Of a stretch of DNA of 64,000 nt, positions 10,801-19,700 are shown one piece after another. The position numbers and the translations under genes are program-made. Below the pieces are notes generated by a model that saw nothing but the letters and a program-made list of their open reading frames with translations, did no database searches and was not told where the DNA came from. Location of the stretch: positions 107,523-171,522 of the IMG/VR virus record IMGVR_UViG_3300027754_000041, one strand, 5' to 3'. The stretch is from a virus. Positions within the stretch are counted from its first letter, which is position 1. Each line of letters begins with the position of its first letter.

Positions 10801-13800
10801 CCTATCCCACCTAGAGATAAGTTTTTGGTTAGAGTAGCAGAGCCAGTTGGATCTCGTACGGTACCACCACTAGCTGATTGCTCTACTACTTGTGATGATC
10901 CAGGAACACCAGAATCCAACTTTACCATTAAATTATTCCATGATCTATCTGATAATCTACTTAAATAATCTAGTCTTGGGTTTGGTTGATTTTCTGGCGT
11001 TATTGAAGCAACACTTGTCCACCCGTCGCCAAGGTCACCACCAAGGAATTGGGCTATCCCTGTACCATTTCCTGGATATATATTTCTTTTAAATATTTCC
11101 ATATCTCTTTGTGCAGAAAAATTTGCCCAAAGTTGACCCATCAAAGAAGCTACTGGATACCTAAAATCTTGGCCAACACCAACTGATTGTAGAGCATACT
11201 TTGCTATCGTCCCACCACTTAATTCGTTTGCCGCTTTGTGAGCATCTGCTATTCCATCTACCCTTTTATAATGTTGTGCTTCTTCGCGAGGTGTCATAGG
11301 TTGATATAACATTGAACCAAAATGTCTTATACCGAATTTATTTTCAGAAAAAACTAATCCCCTATTAGCGTTGGCTATACCCTCTTTGAATCTAGACGAA
11401 CCCATAGATAATAATCTAACCATTAAATCTCTTGGTTCAGATAACCATAAGCCTGTATTAATACCACCATCTATTTTGCCACTGTCACCTTTTTTATTTG
11501 TAGAATTTGCCATAGCTCCAAGCTCTATCGCGTCTGACTGAGCTGTGATTGTTATTATCTCGCCGTATTCTACTTGGGTTATTGTCCCATTAAATAACGT
11601 TTGCAAGCTGTTAGGGTTAGAGCCATAACCCCCTCTTAAATGGACTCTGACACCTGGCTTTAAAACTATGTTTTCAATATTTACAGTATATTCATTTTTC
11701 ATATTGCCAAGAATATTTCTTGCCTTGTTTAATGTATTGTCTAATATACTTGCTGTTTGGCTACCAAGAAATGTACTTGCAACTTGAGAATCTGGACCAA
11801 AGATGTCAGTAGACGCTGCCTTATTTAATTTTGAATAAAGATTAGAAACTCTAAATATAAAAGTATCACCAAGTAAATCCTCGGAAGATACAACAGAAAA
11901 ATCTATTATTGATTGCAAACCATAAAAATTATCAAATAGTTTAACTCCAGCAAAGAAGCCACCTTCGTCTATAAGCCAAAGCATATAGGTGGGGAATGCT
12001 CTAATCATTCTACCTGAAAGATCTCTATAGGAAGTATCAACCAACATTTTTTCCCAATGACTGTTAACTGATGTTGGAGGAGAAGAATTTTTTGAGGAGA
12101 ATTCTGGTCCACCATTATCTCCGTGAGATATACAACTACCATACCCAGAAAGAGGTGTTAGTGATGGTATAGCCGAATTTGTTGTTCCATGTGCTGGGTT
12201 CATGTGTTCATCTATACTAGATGGGACTAACTGCATACTCCTTGTATCTTTGTCTACTTTTACCCCATCAATAGTTAAGTAAAATCTTCCCTCTTTCTCT
12301 AAATCCACATAGCCAAAATTGACACCATAGGCCGTAGTAAGCATTGCGGGTATTTTTCCTGGATCATTTGGATCTTTTATTGGCATCATGTGTATCTGAT
12401 GATGCGCCGGAAAATCTTCTGGCATAAAGCTAACTTCGGTTTCCCCAGGTACACTGTATTCTCCCTCTAGAGCTGATTGAAGTTGGTCAAAAACTTGTTG
12501 ACCACTAGATTTAAGATCGCCGACTTGAAAGCCTGCCGAAACAACATTAGTTATATCTATATTGCCGCTAGTTGGATCTTCTATAAATTCTAAATAATCT
12601 GTTAAAACTCCTTGGGCGACCTTGTAATCCACATCAGTCCCATTACCTTGTGCGTACTGGCTAAATGTTTTCATAAATAAAATATAATCTATATTATTTT
12701 CATTTATCCAAGCAGCAATGCCATTGAGTTTGTTTTTCTTAACTTCTTCATTGTTAATATTATCCCAATTTCTTAAAAAATCAGGAAGATAACTTTTTAT
12801 TTTTTCTTCTTGGACAGCTAACGCTTTAGAAGATGATGTAGGAATGTCTATCTTTTGAGATTGAGTTTTAATATTATTAACAACATCTTTATCAAACATT
12901 TCAAAACTTCTGAAATAAAAATCAGGATCTAGATTACCAACTATTTCATTTGAACTATTTTTTACGTCCAATGGTAGATCAGGATACGCATTAAACGAAC
13001 CCCACAATTGTTTAATTCTTAAAAATGGATTTCTTTTAGCTGCAAAATTATCTATAAAATCTTGCTGTAATTGGGAACTCATTTTTTCCCTTGTTTGCTG
13101 GAAGACATCAAAGTCCATTAATGTTATATTCACCTCGTAGGCATGAGGATAATCTGGTATTGTAGATATAGAATAGTTGGATGGTATAACATATTTTATA
13201 CCAGACAATGCTGTTATTATATTTTTTATTCCTATAAAACCTAGAACACCTCCCGCATGTTCTAGTCTTGCTAAAGAATTTACATGGTCAAATACTTTTT
13301 TTATTTTGGCCAGTTCCATTTCGCCTTTGACAATCATTGATATATTTATGAAAGAATCTTTTCCACCTATATGCTGATAGGTCGGCTCATCTTGCATCTG
13401 TAATTGTAACTTAGCTAAATTATTTCCAAATGATACACTGACACCTTTTACCGTAACATACTTGGGGTCAAGATCCACTTTCATCATTGGGACTTCCCAC
13501 TCCCTAAATTGGAAAGCTCCGGATTTAGCTCTTGCAGCTTCCATCAAAGCTTGTATCGGCCCACTATTAAAAAATCTTTCATAAGCCAATACGCTAAAGA
13601 CATCTGAAACTTCTTTTTTTGCTTGGTTCTTAATATCTTGATATCTTGGAGTTCCTTCAGACCCTTCTACGGGCAAATTTACTCCCTCAGCTTTTGCTCT
13701 TTTATCCGCAAGCGTTGATATTGTATGATCTAAATAAGCCGTCGAACTTTTTGATATCCTCTTTATATAATCTTTAGCGGCTGAAAGAGTACCTTCAAAC

Positions 13801-16313
13801 ATTTCACCGTTAACCCTATATGTGCTTGTCCCACTTGTACCCGGTGTTGAAGTAGAATTCATGTCTTGAAGATATTTTTTTTCTGCAGCTGCTAAGGATT
13901 TATTTTCTATCATAAATACCTTAACTAAATAATCATAAATCTTTTTTTGAGAATCATTTCCAGAAACACCAGTAGTTAATATATCCATTGAATCTTTTAA
14001 TATACTTTTTATGTTTCTATTGTATTGACCGCTTGAAGATAGATCGTAAGTATTGGCAAGTGTGATACCGTAATCTGCAGCTTTATTTACGTCGATACCA
14101 AAATAGCCTAATATTTGAGAGAAAAAATCTAAGCCGGCTTGAGAATTTATTAGCTCTTCATTATCTCTTCTAAAAGAACTAGTATCGGGAAGAAATATTT
14201 TAGTTTGTGATTCTACTGGAATATAAAAAGTTATATTATTTCCATCAGTCCATTCATTAATGACATTTGCATTTAGCCTATCTTGATTATAGGATAGATC
14301 AAGGGTTTCATTAAATTTATTGTTGCCGAGCGCCGGTATCTTTAATTTAGCTTTTTCAGGCAGATTATCAACACCCTTTACATCTGTTGTCTTAAGTAAG
14401 AAGTCACCATTAACATAACTATTAATTGAATTAGCAGCCTTGCCCATATACTGCCTATACTTACCCCAATGTATTGCTTGATTAAAATCACTTATCATAG
14501 GCAATAATGGTTTATGATTAAAGTTCAGCAACTCTATATCTACCGCTAATGCAAAAGGGAAATTGGGTACAGTTTGTATTTGCATACCAGAAAGAGCAAC
14601 TGCCGTGATACCGTGAACACTATTTAGGTAACTATTCCTAATAGGTAAAAATGGTGAATACTTAAATGCTGCTACCAAACCTCTAAGAGAAGAAAGAAAT
14701 TTATCTATTTTGTTATCTGTATCACCAGATGCAGAAAAATCTATTACAAAATTATCCTTTAAAACTATTTTGGAAGCATCTTCTATTGATATACCCCAAA
14801 TCTCTTCATAGTTAGGAAAAAACAATCTTAAAGTTATAGAAGTTTCTTTAAAGCCAGAGTTGAATTTTGGAGTGTTCTTTTGCCTTAACGCACCACCGGT
14901 TAAACTACCAGTTTTAAAAGCTGTATTTACGTTTATTGACAATGGTGGAATGTAAAAATTTGCTGCGCCTAACCTAAGATGAAAAATATCTGGAGTTTTT
15001 GGAGACACACTTTCTCTGTATGGAGAATTATCTAATATTTCTTTTATTTGCTTAGAAGTATTATTAAAATCAGCGGCAAGTTCAAAAACATCTTGGAAAT
15101 TTCCAGCTGCATCTGGCCTTACACCAAATGCTGATTGCAAACTTTTCTTAAAATCTTCATAGCTATTTATTGTATCTTCTCCGCCGCCGCCTCTTCCCTC
15201 GTTTGAGTAATCCGCAGACGCCGCTAAAGCATCAAAAAAGAATGTTACAATTGAAGGAAAATACATATTTATAGTAGATAAAAGAATAGGGTCTCTAGAA
15301 ACATTAGCGACCACGAATCCGAGTTGATCTAACCAACCAAGATCTTCCATAGGGTTTAAGTAGGTAATCGCAGATTCTTTTACTGCGTCTTCGGATGCCA
15401 TTCTTCTTTTAGCAAATTCGGCTATTTGTCCTGCGTAGGTTGCAAGAGTTAAAAGGCCAGATTGTTTTATCTTTGAAAAGATCGCTTCAAACTGCTTAGA
15501 GTCCAAATTTCCTGGAGATAAAGCTGGGGTAACATTAATTACATTTGGATTAAATATGGAATAAACTTTTGTCCATTCTGCCATAGATGTAGATCCATCT
15601 GGCAATACTGAACCAAATATTAAATTTCTATTCCATTCTCCAGCCTGTGGATAAATTTTTTCAAATAATTCGTTTAGATAAACAGCGTTTCCTGGGTCGA
15701 CATTATTTGGATCGGTTGATTTCTCAAATTCTTCAGATATAAGAACTAGCTCTTCTTTTGCAATAGCACTTAATTGTGATGCAGTTAATGAATTGATACT
15801 GGTCTTATATTTTTTCCATATCGATAATCTCTTGAATAAAGCTTCACCAGCTATATTTATTGCTGGATAATCTGTACTTAAAGTAAAATTTGGTTTTGTT
15901 GGCTGCCCAAGCCAAGTGTTATAAAAATATTGTCTTAATTCTTTTTCTGTTTTTTTATCTCCTGATTGTGCTTGATAATCAATTAAAACCTGGGGACTTA
16001 TCAAGCTTATAGATTGCCTAGATGAATACACCCAGTAATTAATACCGAGCCCGTTAGCCCAAACTGAAAAAGCATCTTTTTCATCAAAAACTATAGAATC
16101 AATAGGAGTTCCATCTAAGTTTTTTTCACCAGAAACACTAGATGGTAAGATCCCCGCAGAAAAAAAATCAATTAATTTATAGAAATGTTCTTTATCGGCT
16201 TTTTCAGATTCCGGATTAAGAAAATTTATAATTTGATCAAGATTTGGTAAACCCACCAAATAGACTAAGTAATCTATTGCCTTTTGATTGATTACTGTTT
16301 TACTAGAAGCCAT
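4830..16313 (-). CDS. Giant multidomain baseplate hub-like protein with a staphylococcal-nuclease-like domain
   Basis: 3827 residues, exceptionally long for a baseplate protein. Approximate regions: 445-510 and 940-1000, two related-looking beta domains of tail-protein type; 1540-1600, VKPGVRVHLRGGYG then LFNGTITQVEYGEIITIT, as in gpD/gp27-like hub proteins; 1830-1860, a Gly/Ala-rich hydrophobic stretch; 3044-3110, GNPDIRPYDLVYLADV followed by FEVEQVIHHF, as in XkdQ/hub C-terminal domains; 3208-3271, a second Ala/Gly-rich hydrophobic stretch. 3400-3690 resembles staphylococcal nuclease: DGDTI, then TFTVRLDGINVSEK, ATQFVKTALEN, DRYARTLGVIFY. The usual second Asp of the nuclease site is Asn (GIN for GID), so activity is doubtful. 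I infer that several hub proteins are fused in one chain. The ATG at 16313 is clear. The hydrophobic stretches might insert in the host membrane. Confidence 0.75.
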   Translation of the reverse strand: MASSKTVINQKAIDYLVYLVGLPNLDQIINFLNPESEKADKEHFYKLIDFFSAGILPSSVSGEKNLDGTPIDSIVFDEKDAFSVWANGLGINYWVYSSRQSISLISPQVLIDYQAQSGDKKTEKELRQYFYNTWLGQPTKPNFTLSTDYPAINIAGEALFKRLSIWKKYKTSINSLTASQLSAIAKEELVLISEEFEKSTDPNNVDPGNAVYLNELFEKIYPQAGEWNRNLIFGSVLPDGSTSMAEWTKVYSIFNPNVINVTPALSPGNLDSKQFEAIFSKIKQSGLLTLATYAGQIAEFAKRRMASEDAVKESAITYLNPMEDLGWLDQLGFVVANVSRDPILLSTINMYFPSIVTFFFDALAASADYSNEGRGGGGEDTINSYEDFKKSLQSAFGVRPDAAGNFQDVFELAADFNNTSKQIKEILDNSPYRESVSPKTPDIFHLRLGAANFYIPPLSINVNTAFKTGSLTGGALRQKNTPKFNSGFKETSITLRLFFPNYEEIWGISIEDASKIVLKDNFVIDFSASGDTDNKIDKFLSSLRGLVAAFKYSPFLPIRNSYLNSVHGITAVALSGMQIQTVPNFPFALAVDIELLNFNHKPLLPMISDFNQAIHWGKYRQYMGKAANSINSYVNGDFLLKTTDVKGVDNLPEKAKLKIPALGNNKFNETLDLSYNQDRLNANVINEWTDGNNITFYIPVESQTKIFLPDTSSFRRDNEELINSQAGLDFFSQILGYFGIDVNKAADYGITLANTYDLSSSGQYNRNIKSILKDSMDILTTGVSGNDSQKKIYDYLVKVFMIENKSLAAAEKKYLQDMNSTSTPGTSGTSTYRVNGEMFEGTLSAAKDYIKRISKSSTAYLDHTISTLADKRAKAEGVNLPVEGSEGTPRYQDIKNQAKKEVSDVFSVLAYERFFNSGPIQALMEAARAKSGAFQFREWEVPMMKVDLDPKYVTVKGVSVSFGNNLAKLQLQMQDEPTYQHIGGKDSFINISMIVKGEMELAKIKKVFDHVNSLARLEHAGGVLGFIGIKNIITALSGIKYVIPSNYSISTIPDYPHAYEVNITLMDFDVFQQTREKMSSQLQQDFIDNFAAKRNPFLRIKQLWGSFNAYPDLPLDVKNSSNEIVGNLDPDFYFRSFEMFDKDVVNNIKTQSQKIDIPTSSSKALAVQEEKIKSYLPDFLRNWDNINNEEVKKNKLNGIAAWINENNIDYILFMKTFSQYAQGNGTDVDYKVAQGVLTDYLEFIEDPTSGNIDITNVVSAGFQVGDLKSSGQQVFDQLQSALEGEYSVPGETEVSFMPEDFPAHHQIHMMPIKDPNDPGKIPAMLTTAYGVNFGYVDLEKEGRFYLTIDGVKVDKDTRSMQLVPSSIDEHMNPAHGTTNSAIPSLTPLSGYGSCISHGDNGGPEFSSKNSSPPTSVNSHWEKMLVDTSYRDLSGRMIRAFPTYMLWLIDEGGFFAGVKLFDNFYGLQSIIDFSVVSSEDLLGDTFIFRVSNLYSKLNKAASTDIFGPDSQVASTFLGSQTASILDNTLNKARNILGNMKNEYTVNIENIVLKPGVRVHLRGGYGSNPNSLQTLFNGTITQVEYGEIITITAQSDAIELGAMANSTNKKGDSGKIDGGINTGLWLSEPRDLMVRLLSMGSSRFKEGIANANRGLVFSENKFGIRHFGSMLYQPMTPREEAQHYKRVDGIADAHKAANELSGGTIAKYALQSVGVGQDFRYPVASLMGQLWANFSAQRDMEIFKRNIYPGNGTGIAQFLGGDLGDGWTSVASITPENQPNPRLDYLSRLSDRSWNNLMVKLDSGVPGSSQVVEQSASGGTVRDPTGSATLTKNLSLGGIGATMAIAGGPVTATIGIGVGLLGVLSGRGGNNIFRTLGLVSANSDDDMPGFDEVSFRAQTYMRTVWELFQTCARLLPNYIVAVRPFEDRSTVFYGKPHWLYTSGVIPITTGYPGDDKAEELGIIPPQINSPDFDLLNIITEMNKNITPYADAEAFLKSTEPIAGLSASTESQLLSTGIFNTSKQLKGKLINLNSKKAQIALDDKGIPVAKLPTLKGNVGVGFHLPVGSEQVSSSVNSKDRHWQIPQLPARFRFPFFASRVEDQLSLENYSFQYSQLSGDSGASGEYKSDNKNFIGKKIEKVYGAEFNQLLSLDISFQSEKGISGVMVSELLGNPLDFSTNPIDGVFPDIITVKMPFPEVPSSGVVPDIFEFKNNSMWKPYSEWKFPENEIDEQFHIAMRWPYNISTKDTSVISSFKKYYFDGDESELIGTAQDYKNQHILVYNPNGDSGRGSAVVCKPAYFMWGKNDTKEASRPKSDSFGPDYEERNLSAVVSPDAAYYLGVLTTPNRGLDEKGNYSNDAGGGNPGYAITPDIQECHFAFVPNTIPLGVAYTSDQKITNNLAKDDSKDFIIGFGSFDISLVFKEEVVVVITDGNGGTSTQVIPGYYEEDENLLQPGMGTNILNEFTAPSADSGSQGGNYRDYYDQIATKKYADMTVEYGRGLLAAEDGKMIDYGNNARVHFASVYSATDSTSVDARRFYDENFDPLVSVIAGNGRTLSQAQQIWDEFRFSYHTEQSVKDIFFATLAMDPDSEEIFPPEIQKIFSPDAIPEDYESFKKFGYTTTKTGGTADHPTGGVGNAIDEFSLLFGDAVTPAQNKAVEYARANLIDAPIEQGGLINYFNALTIDKIRALKENLFQIQINFSPVKAANTYESEKNLAARARAIERSQAAAAAVENSKDKNLFESITNPKALFLYVVGLFRQSLWSDPYARAWLVLKPDRKIFVDAKVETIWSFKPVNPIFQAFIFPGNTYAKDKSQFIQLLYKNKGEGNSSTNLVSKGLTSLGDFYQQSIGQVFNAVTDSLSALFQMFKLNMLQTGYGLSQSSILAREANILNKALNDSIFYSMGRPGSLLRAVDNPFTREYAEPVIEIREPFQRIHYLSSFSHILSNRIQESSGVATTITAVSDGKSPVTVALDKGAPADRQVEATVETGIYFDNVVGNGFFGFLHPLLHPFETGRGISKNLTGAPDELSAKRIALSHLKESVKDIYGGEIIVIGNPDIRPYDLVYLADVYERMYGMFEVEQVIHHFTPELGFVTSITPNALVTVNDPAKWFMTSWLHSWLNVQTIRNDTRIYLDSIRAGNSGITMGDEISLDALGNSLTPQMMGGMQFTGGSSALTKDVIANVTASGMTNTGLGNQIRMQAQVNGNNGQITGGNIAAVIAGTAGMAVATGGAVSAGISGAAAVAAGTVAGVGAAPIIAGAAIIAGPLVWKAWSWVRDKLLDQHGCYIQYLTRNGQPMEAGLSYNQGMVVGRYHSISLLPGILGVRTKTLSPDGYQYIRTNDLMKSMGWSEKDTNNFVRYVSYENALVHAQVLGLSGLGPDKTTFEPFFKVLCTLKKGSGFDNSGVTDGDTIIVEDILNPDVTFTVRLDGINVSEKIQIGFTNTALKTGSIIGTNIRYINNKYYATLLTGTQDTYADGTAIKYDTEGFALYKAAQNTLTPESKIDGVRVAGDKVTVTNVGASFDVVGATVLSSSVIDPTYSQSVLNYFTYEISDAQGRALYELALEDKITLIPNKKVFPNIGKGTYFKQVVPGNDLVVEDFGSPGMMATQFVKTALENKTFVVRVKQSRVTGKLETEADFEPNTINNTAEFLKDRYARTLGVIFYNTTQGSLDGIMQKVFEFFRENKFDSAGVSVKFAEMFDAKEDVFGIHYSRIYDKIASKIVDTIDPDLTYQPMINAISANPDKKEISRVFSILVELMRLRQLYITSSKWPLILWDEYYDDGTPTTLNWELIARNYGTTVYTHDLLTESESVIQSSQQTVSVKSGS

Positions 16314-16322
16314 AGTGCACCA

Positions 16323-16775
16323 TTACATTTTGTTAATTTTTGACATTGCTTGGATTCTACTTGAAGAAGAATCCTTTTGGGTAATGCCACTATAGTTATC
16401 CATTCTACCATTTGAATTAAAATTTGTAAAATTACTTTTAACAAAAGGGCTACCATGGCTAGCATAAGATTCTGTATACCTGGCTTGCTGAAATTTCCTA
16501 TTTGAATATCCAGTATTATTCATCTCCAAACGAGTAGTATTCCCGTCCATCAAGCCTTCTCTTGAGCCTCTATGCTTTTGAGGTTTACTTAAATTTTTCT
16601 TTGAGTTTAAAGATACATTTTTTGCGCCTATCGCATCCTGTGTATTCTTATTACCTTTGCTTGAAGCTACTTGAGCGGCATACTTGTTGGACGCAGCGAC
16701 TCGGGGAGAAGTATCCTTTGTTTTTGACGCGGCTTCTTTAAGGTTTTTATTTTGTTTGTTAGCACCGAAGATCAT
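16323..16775 (-). CDS. Unidentified small basic tail protein
   Basis: 150 residues rich in Lys, Asn, Ser and Arg, with no clear globular core: it starts MIFGANKQNKNLKEAASKTK and ends with a polar tail (ISRIQAMSKINKM-like). It appears disordered and strongly basic. It sits between two very large tail genes with 8-9 base spacings, so it is co-translated with them. A role as a scaffold, linker or assembly factor of the tail tip is possible from position alone. I recognise no family. It is not broken: start and stop are both clean and codon use matches its neighbours. Confidence 0.65.
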   Translation of the reverse strand: MIFGANKQNKNLKEAASKTKDTSPRVAASNKYAAQVASSKGNKNTQDAIGAKNVSLNSKKNLSKPQKHRGSREGLMDGNTTRLEMNNTGYSNRKFQQARYTESYASHGSPFVKSNFTNFNSNGRMDNYSGITQKDSSSSRIQAMSKINKM

Positions 16776-16783
16776 ATTTCGCC

Positions 16784-19700
16784 TTAGAATGAACTAGCTA
16801 CTTCTTGGTATGGGTTTCTTCCCAATTGAGGTGTTCTACGGTACATAGTAGTGTTGGTATTGAATTTTCCTAAGCCCATCGCATTTTTCCTAAAGTCTTC
16901 TACACTACCTCTATCCCCAAATAAATTAACTTTATAATTTATTCCAGGGTTATAACTCATAGTGCCAATCTGAGGGAGTTCAGCCATTCTTTGTGGATAA
17001 TTTTCTTCATATGCGGAACCTCCCGGTAGAAGTGCTGGACCCTGCATCTGCTCTGGTGTTCTATCACTAAAATGTTGGTATGCAAAGCTTGCTACAACAA
17101 GGGCACCAATCCCTAAAGCGGTATTCTTAAATGTTTTATTTTCATTAAATAATTGTTTTAAACTTCCATCTTTTATAAAATTGGATAGTCTAGTAAAAGT
17201 ACCTTTATTAGCTACTACATTTTCCCCAGATAATACCCTCTCTATATCTTCTGCCACTTTTCCTGAGCTACTAACTGTTGATGCTGGTTGTACTTGAGTA
17301 AACTCTGCGCCTGTTTTATATTCTTCCTGTAAATTTTCATAGTTAAAATTTGATCTTATTGCATCTATTCTTTCTCTATTTGTTGCTCTTGCCGCAGATA
17401 CATTGGCCGCACCACCAAAATGGCTTTCTAGTATTTTTTCATCCTCAGATAAAAGTGCTAAAATATCTAAATCCTTTGTAGTTGGAAGTGCTGAATTTAA
17501 GCGAAATGCTTCTGCGGATCTTTTTTCTATCTCGTCAATTGGGCCTGTGCCTATATCGTCTATAGTACCTTTTAAATCATCTCTAATTTTTTCATAAAAA
17601 TCATATCTTCTTTTTGTGCGAGCAGCATTAAACATTTCGGATACCGAACCCTCAGATGTACCATATCTCAATTCATCATATAATAAAGTTGAGCTACTTT
17701 GATGAGCTCTTTTTTCCATGGTGTTAATCATCTGCTCCATAGAAACTCCTGCCCTTCTTGCACCTTCTTGGATATCAGAAAATGCTGCTTCACCCCTTTG
17801 CATCTTTCTTAAATCTAGGTCTATACGATCAATCTCAGGTAAAGCACTTTCGCCAAAATTTGCTATCCTAGAAATTTCCTCATTATGTTTAGCTATCAAA
17901 TAGTCAGCTACTCTACCTGAGCCCTCATCATACTGATGCCTCAGCAGCGTCGAGTCTAGTAAGTTACCTCTATTGTATAGCCTTTTGGTTGCTGCCATTA
18001 CAGAAGCAGCCCTTAAACCCTCTGCGCTTATTGCGGAAGATCCAGCATAAGCGTGGCTGGCATTAGCACCAAAATATTTTATTAAGCTTGCAGAAATCTT
18101 TTCGGAATCATCAGAAGCACGCAAGCTATCTAATACTTCTTTAAATATAGATTTATCTTGAGCTGTACCTTCTATCGAGCCTATTATCGCATCTTGGAAT
18201 AGCTTTGCATCTGCTTGATGTAATCTTGTACCAAGTAACATTTCATCTATTTTTGGCAAATATCTTTCCAGAAAACCTGTTGCATCTTCTCCATTCGCAA
18301 TCATCTGATTTGCCACTTCTCTGACTATTGCATGCTCTGTTCCAATTCTCATTCCCAAATTTCTTATTCCCTGCTCTCCTACATTGGAAATAGGATTTCC
18401 TTCTAAATTAGATATTAATTTAAGCGCCTGTGCTGGGTCAAAGCTGCTTACAGCAGATATATTCATAGCCTTAATTGAACTTGTAGTTATGTCGAATTGA
18501 TGAAATGCTCCAGAAGCATTTTTGGAAAAGTCAATAGCTGTTTCCTGTGCGAATAGGCCAGTTCTAATATTTAATATTTTTTGTATATTACTATCTTGTC
18601 CGCCAATTTTATACAATTCTTCTATTAAATCTTCTGTTTGATTCATTTTAGAACCGATAAGCATAGTTCTATTTACGTATCTTCCCAATAAATCGCCCTC
18701 TGCACTTTGAGCAACGTTAAACATTTTTGCGAAAGTAGACTCCTGGAGTAGACCACCTAATAAATTGTCTCCTCTGTTTGCTTGTATTAATCTATTTAAT
18801 TCAACAATATTTCTGCTTTCTGCCGCCTTAAGCAATTGAGAATGTAAAGTGGTATCAATTGCATTAGTGTAATCAGAGGTTTTTAATAAGTCTGTAAATT
18901 CATCTAATATTAAAAACCCATCTCCCGTTTTTTTGCTTTCATCAGTGAAGATCTTATATATGCTCTCTCTAGTGTACTGACCAGTCCCTTGAAGCTCGGA
19001 ACCTTCACGTTCCATTTGCCTTAGAATCCTCCTATTATGAGAACCGGTAACTCCTGTTGCATCTGGGTTTAGGTGGCGTAACCCCATGCCACCTTTGCTC
19101 TTTGAAGAATCGTATATTTGTAATATTAATTCTTCTGCGCTTTCGCTATTAAGGTTTGTGTATTTTTTTTCATTCCACAATACGTCAAACAATTCATCTA
19201 TTTCTGACGATTGATTGTTTGTTTTATATTCATTAAATAAATTTTTGAAATTTTTATCACCAAAATAAGATCTTAAAGTATCTTCATCCAAAATTGCTTT
19301 TGCATAAATAGATTCTTGGGGTCCAGAAGGCTGCCTATACATTCCAAACACCAATCTTTTTTTTCCATTAACCGCCTTATCATTATATGTCATTATTTTA
19401 GTTAAAACTTTATCGTCTAAGTCGAAGCCACCAAGTGATTGATAGAATTTATCAACCATACCAGGACCAAACAATACTCTGCCATCATTAACCCTAAAGT
19501 TCATTAACTCAGAAGTAATGTCACCTCCATTTTCCCCGACAAAATCGACCTGTCCCATAGCTGAAAATGGTTGAGATTGACCACCAAGGTTCGCAGAAGC
19601 CTCACTGGATACTGCAAATCTTTTTACATCTGGAAGTCGAGGCATATACTGATCGATACCCTTTTTACTTTGGACCCTATACATCTCAGAGGCATGCAAA

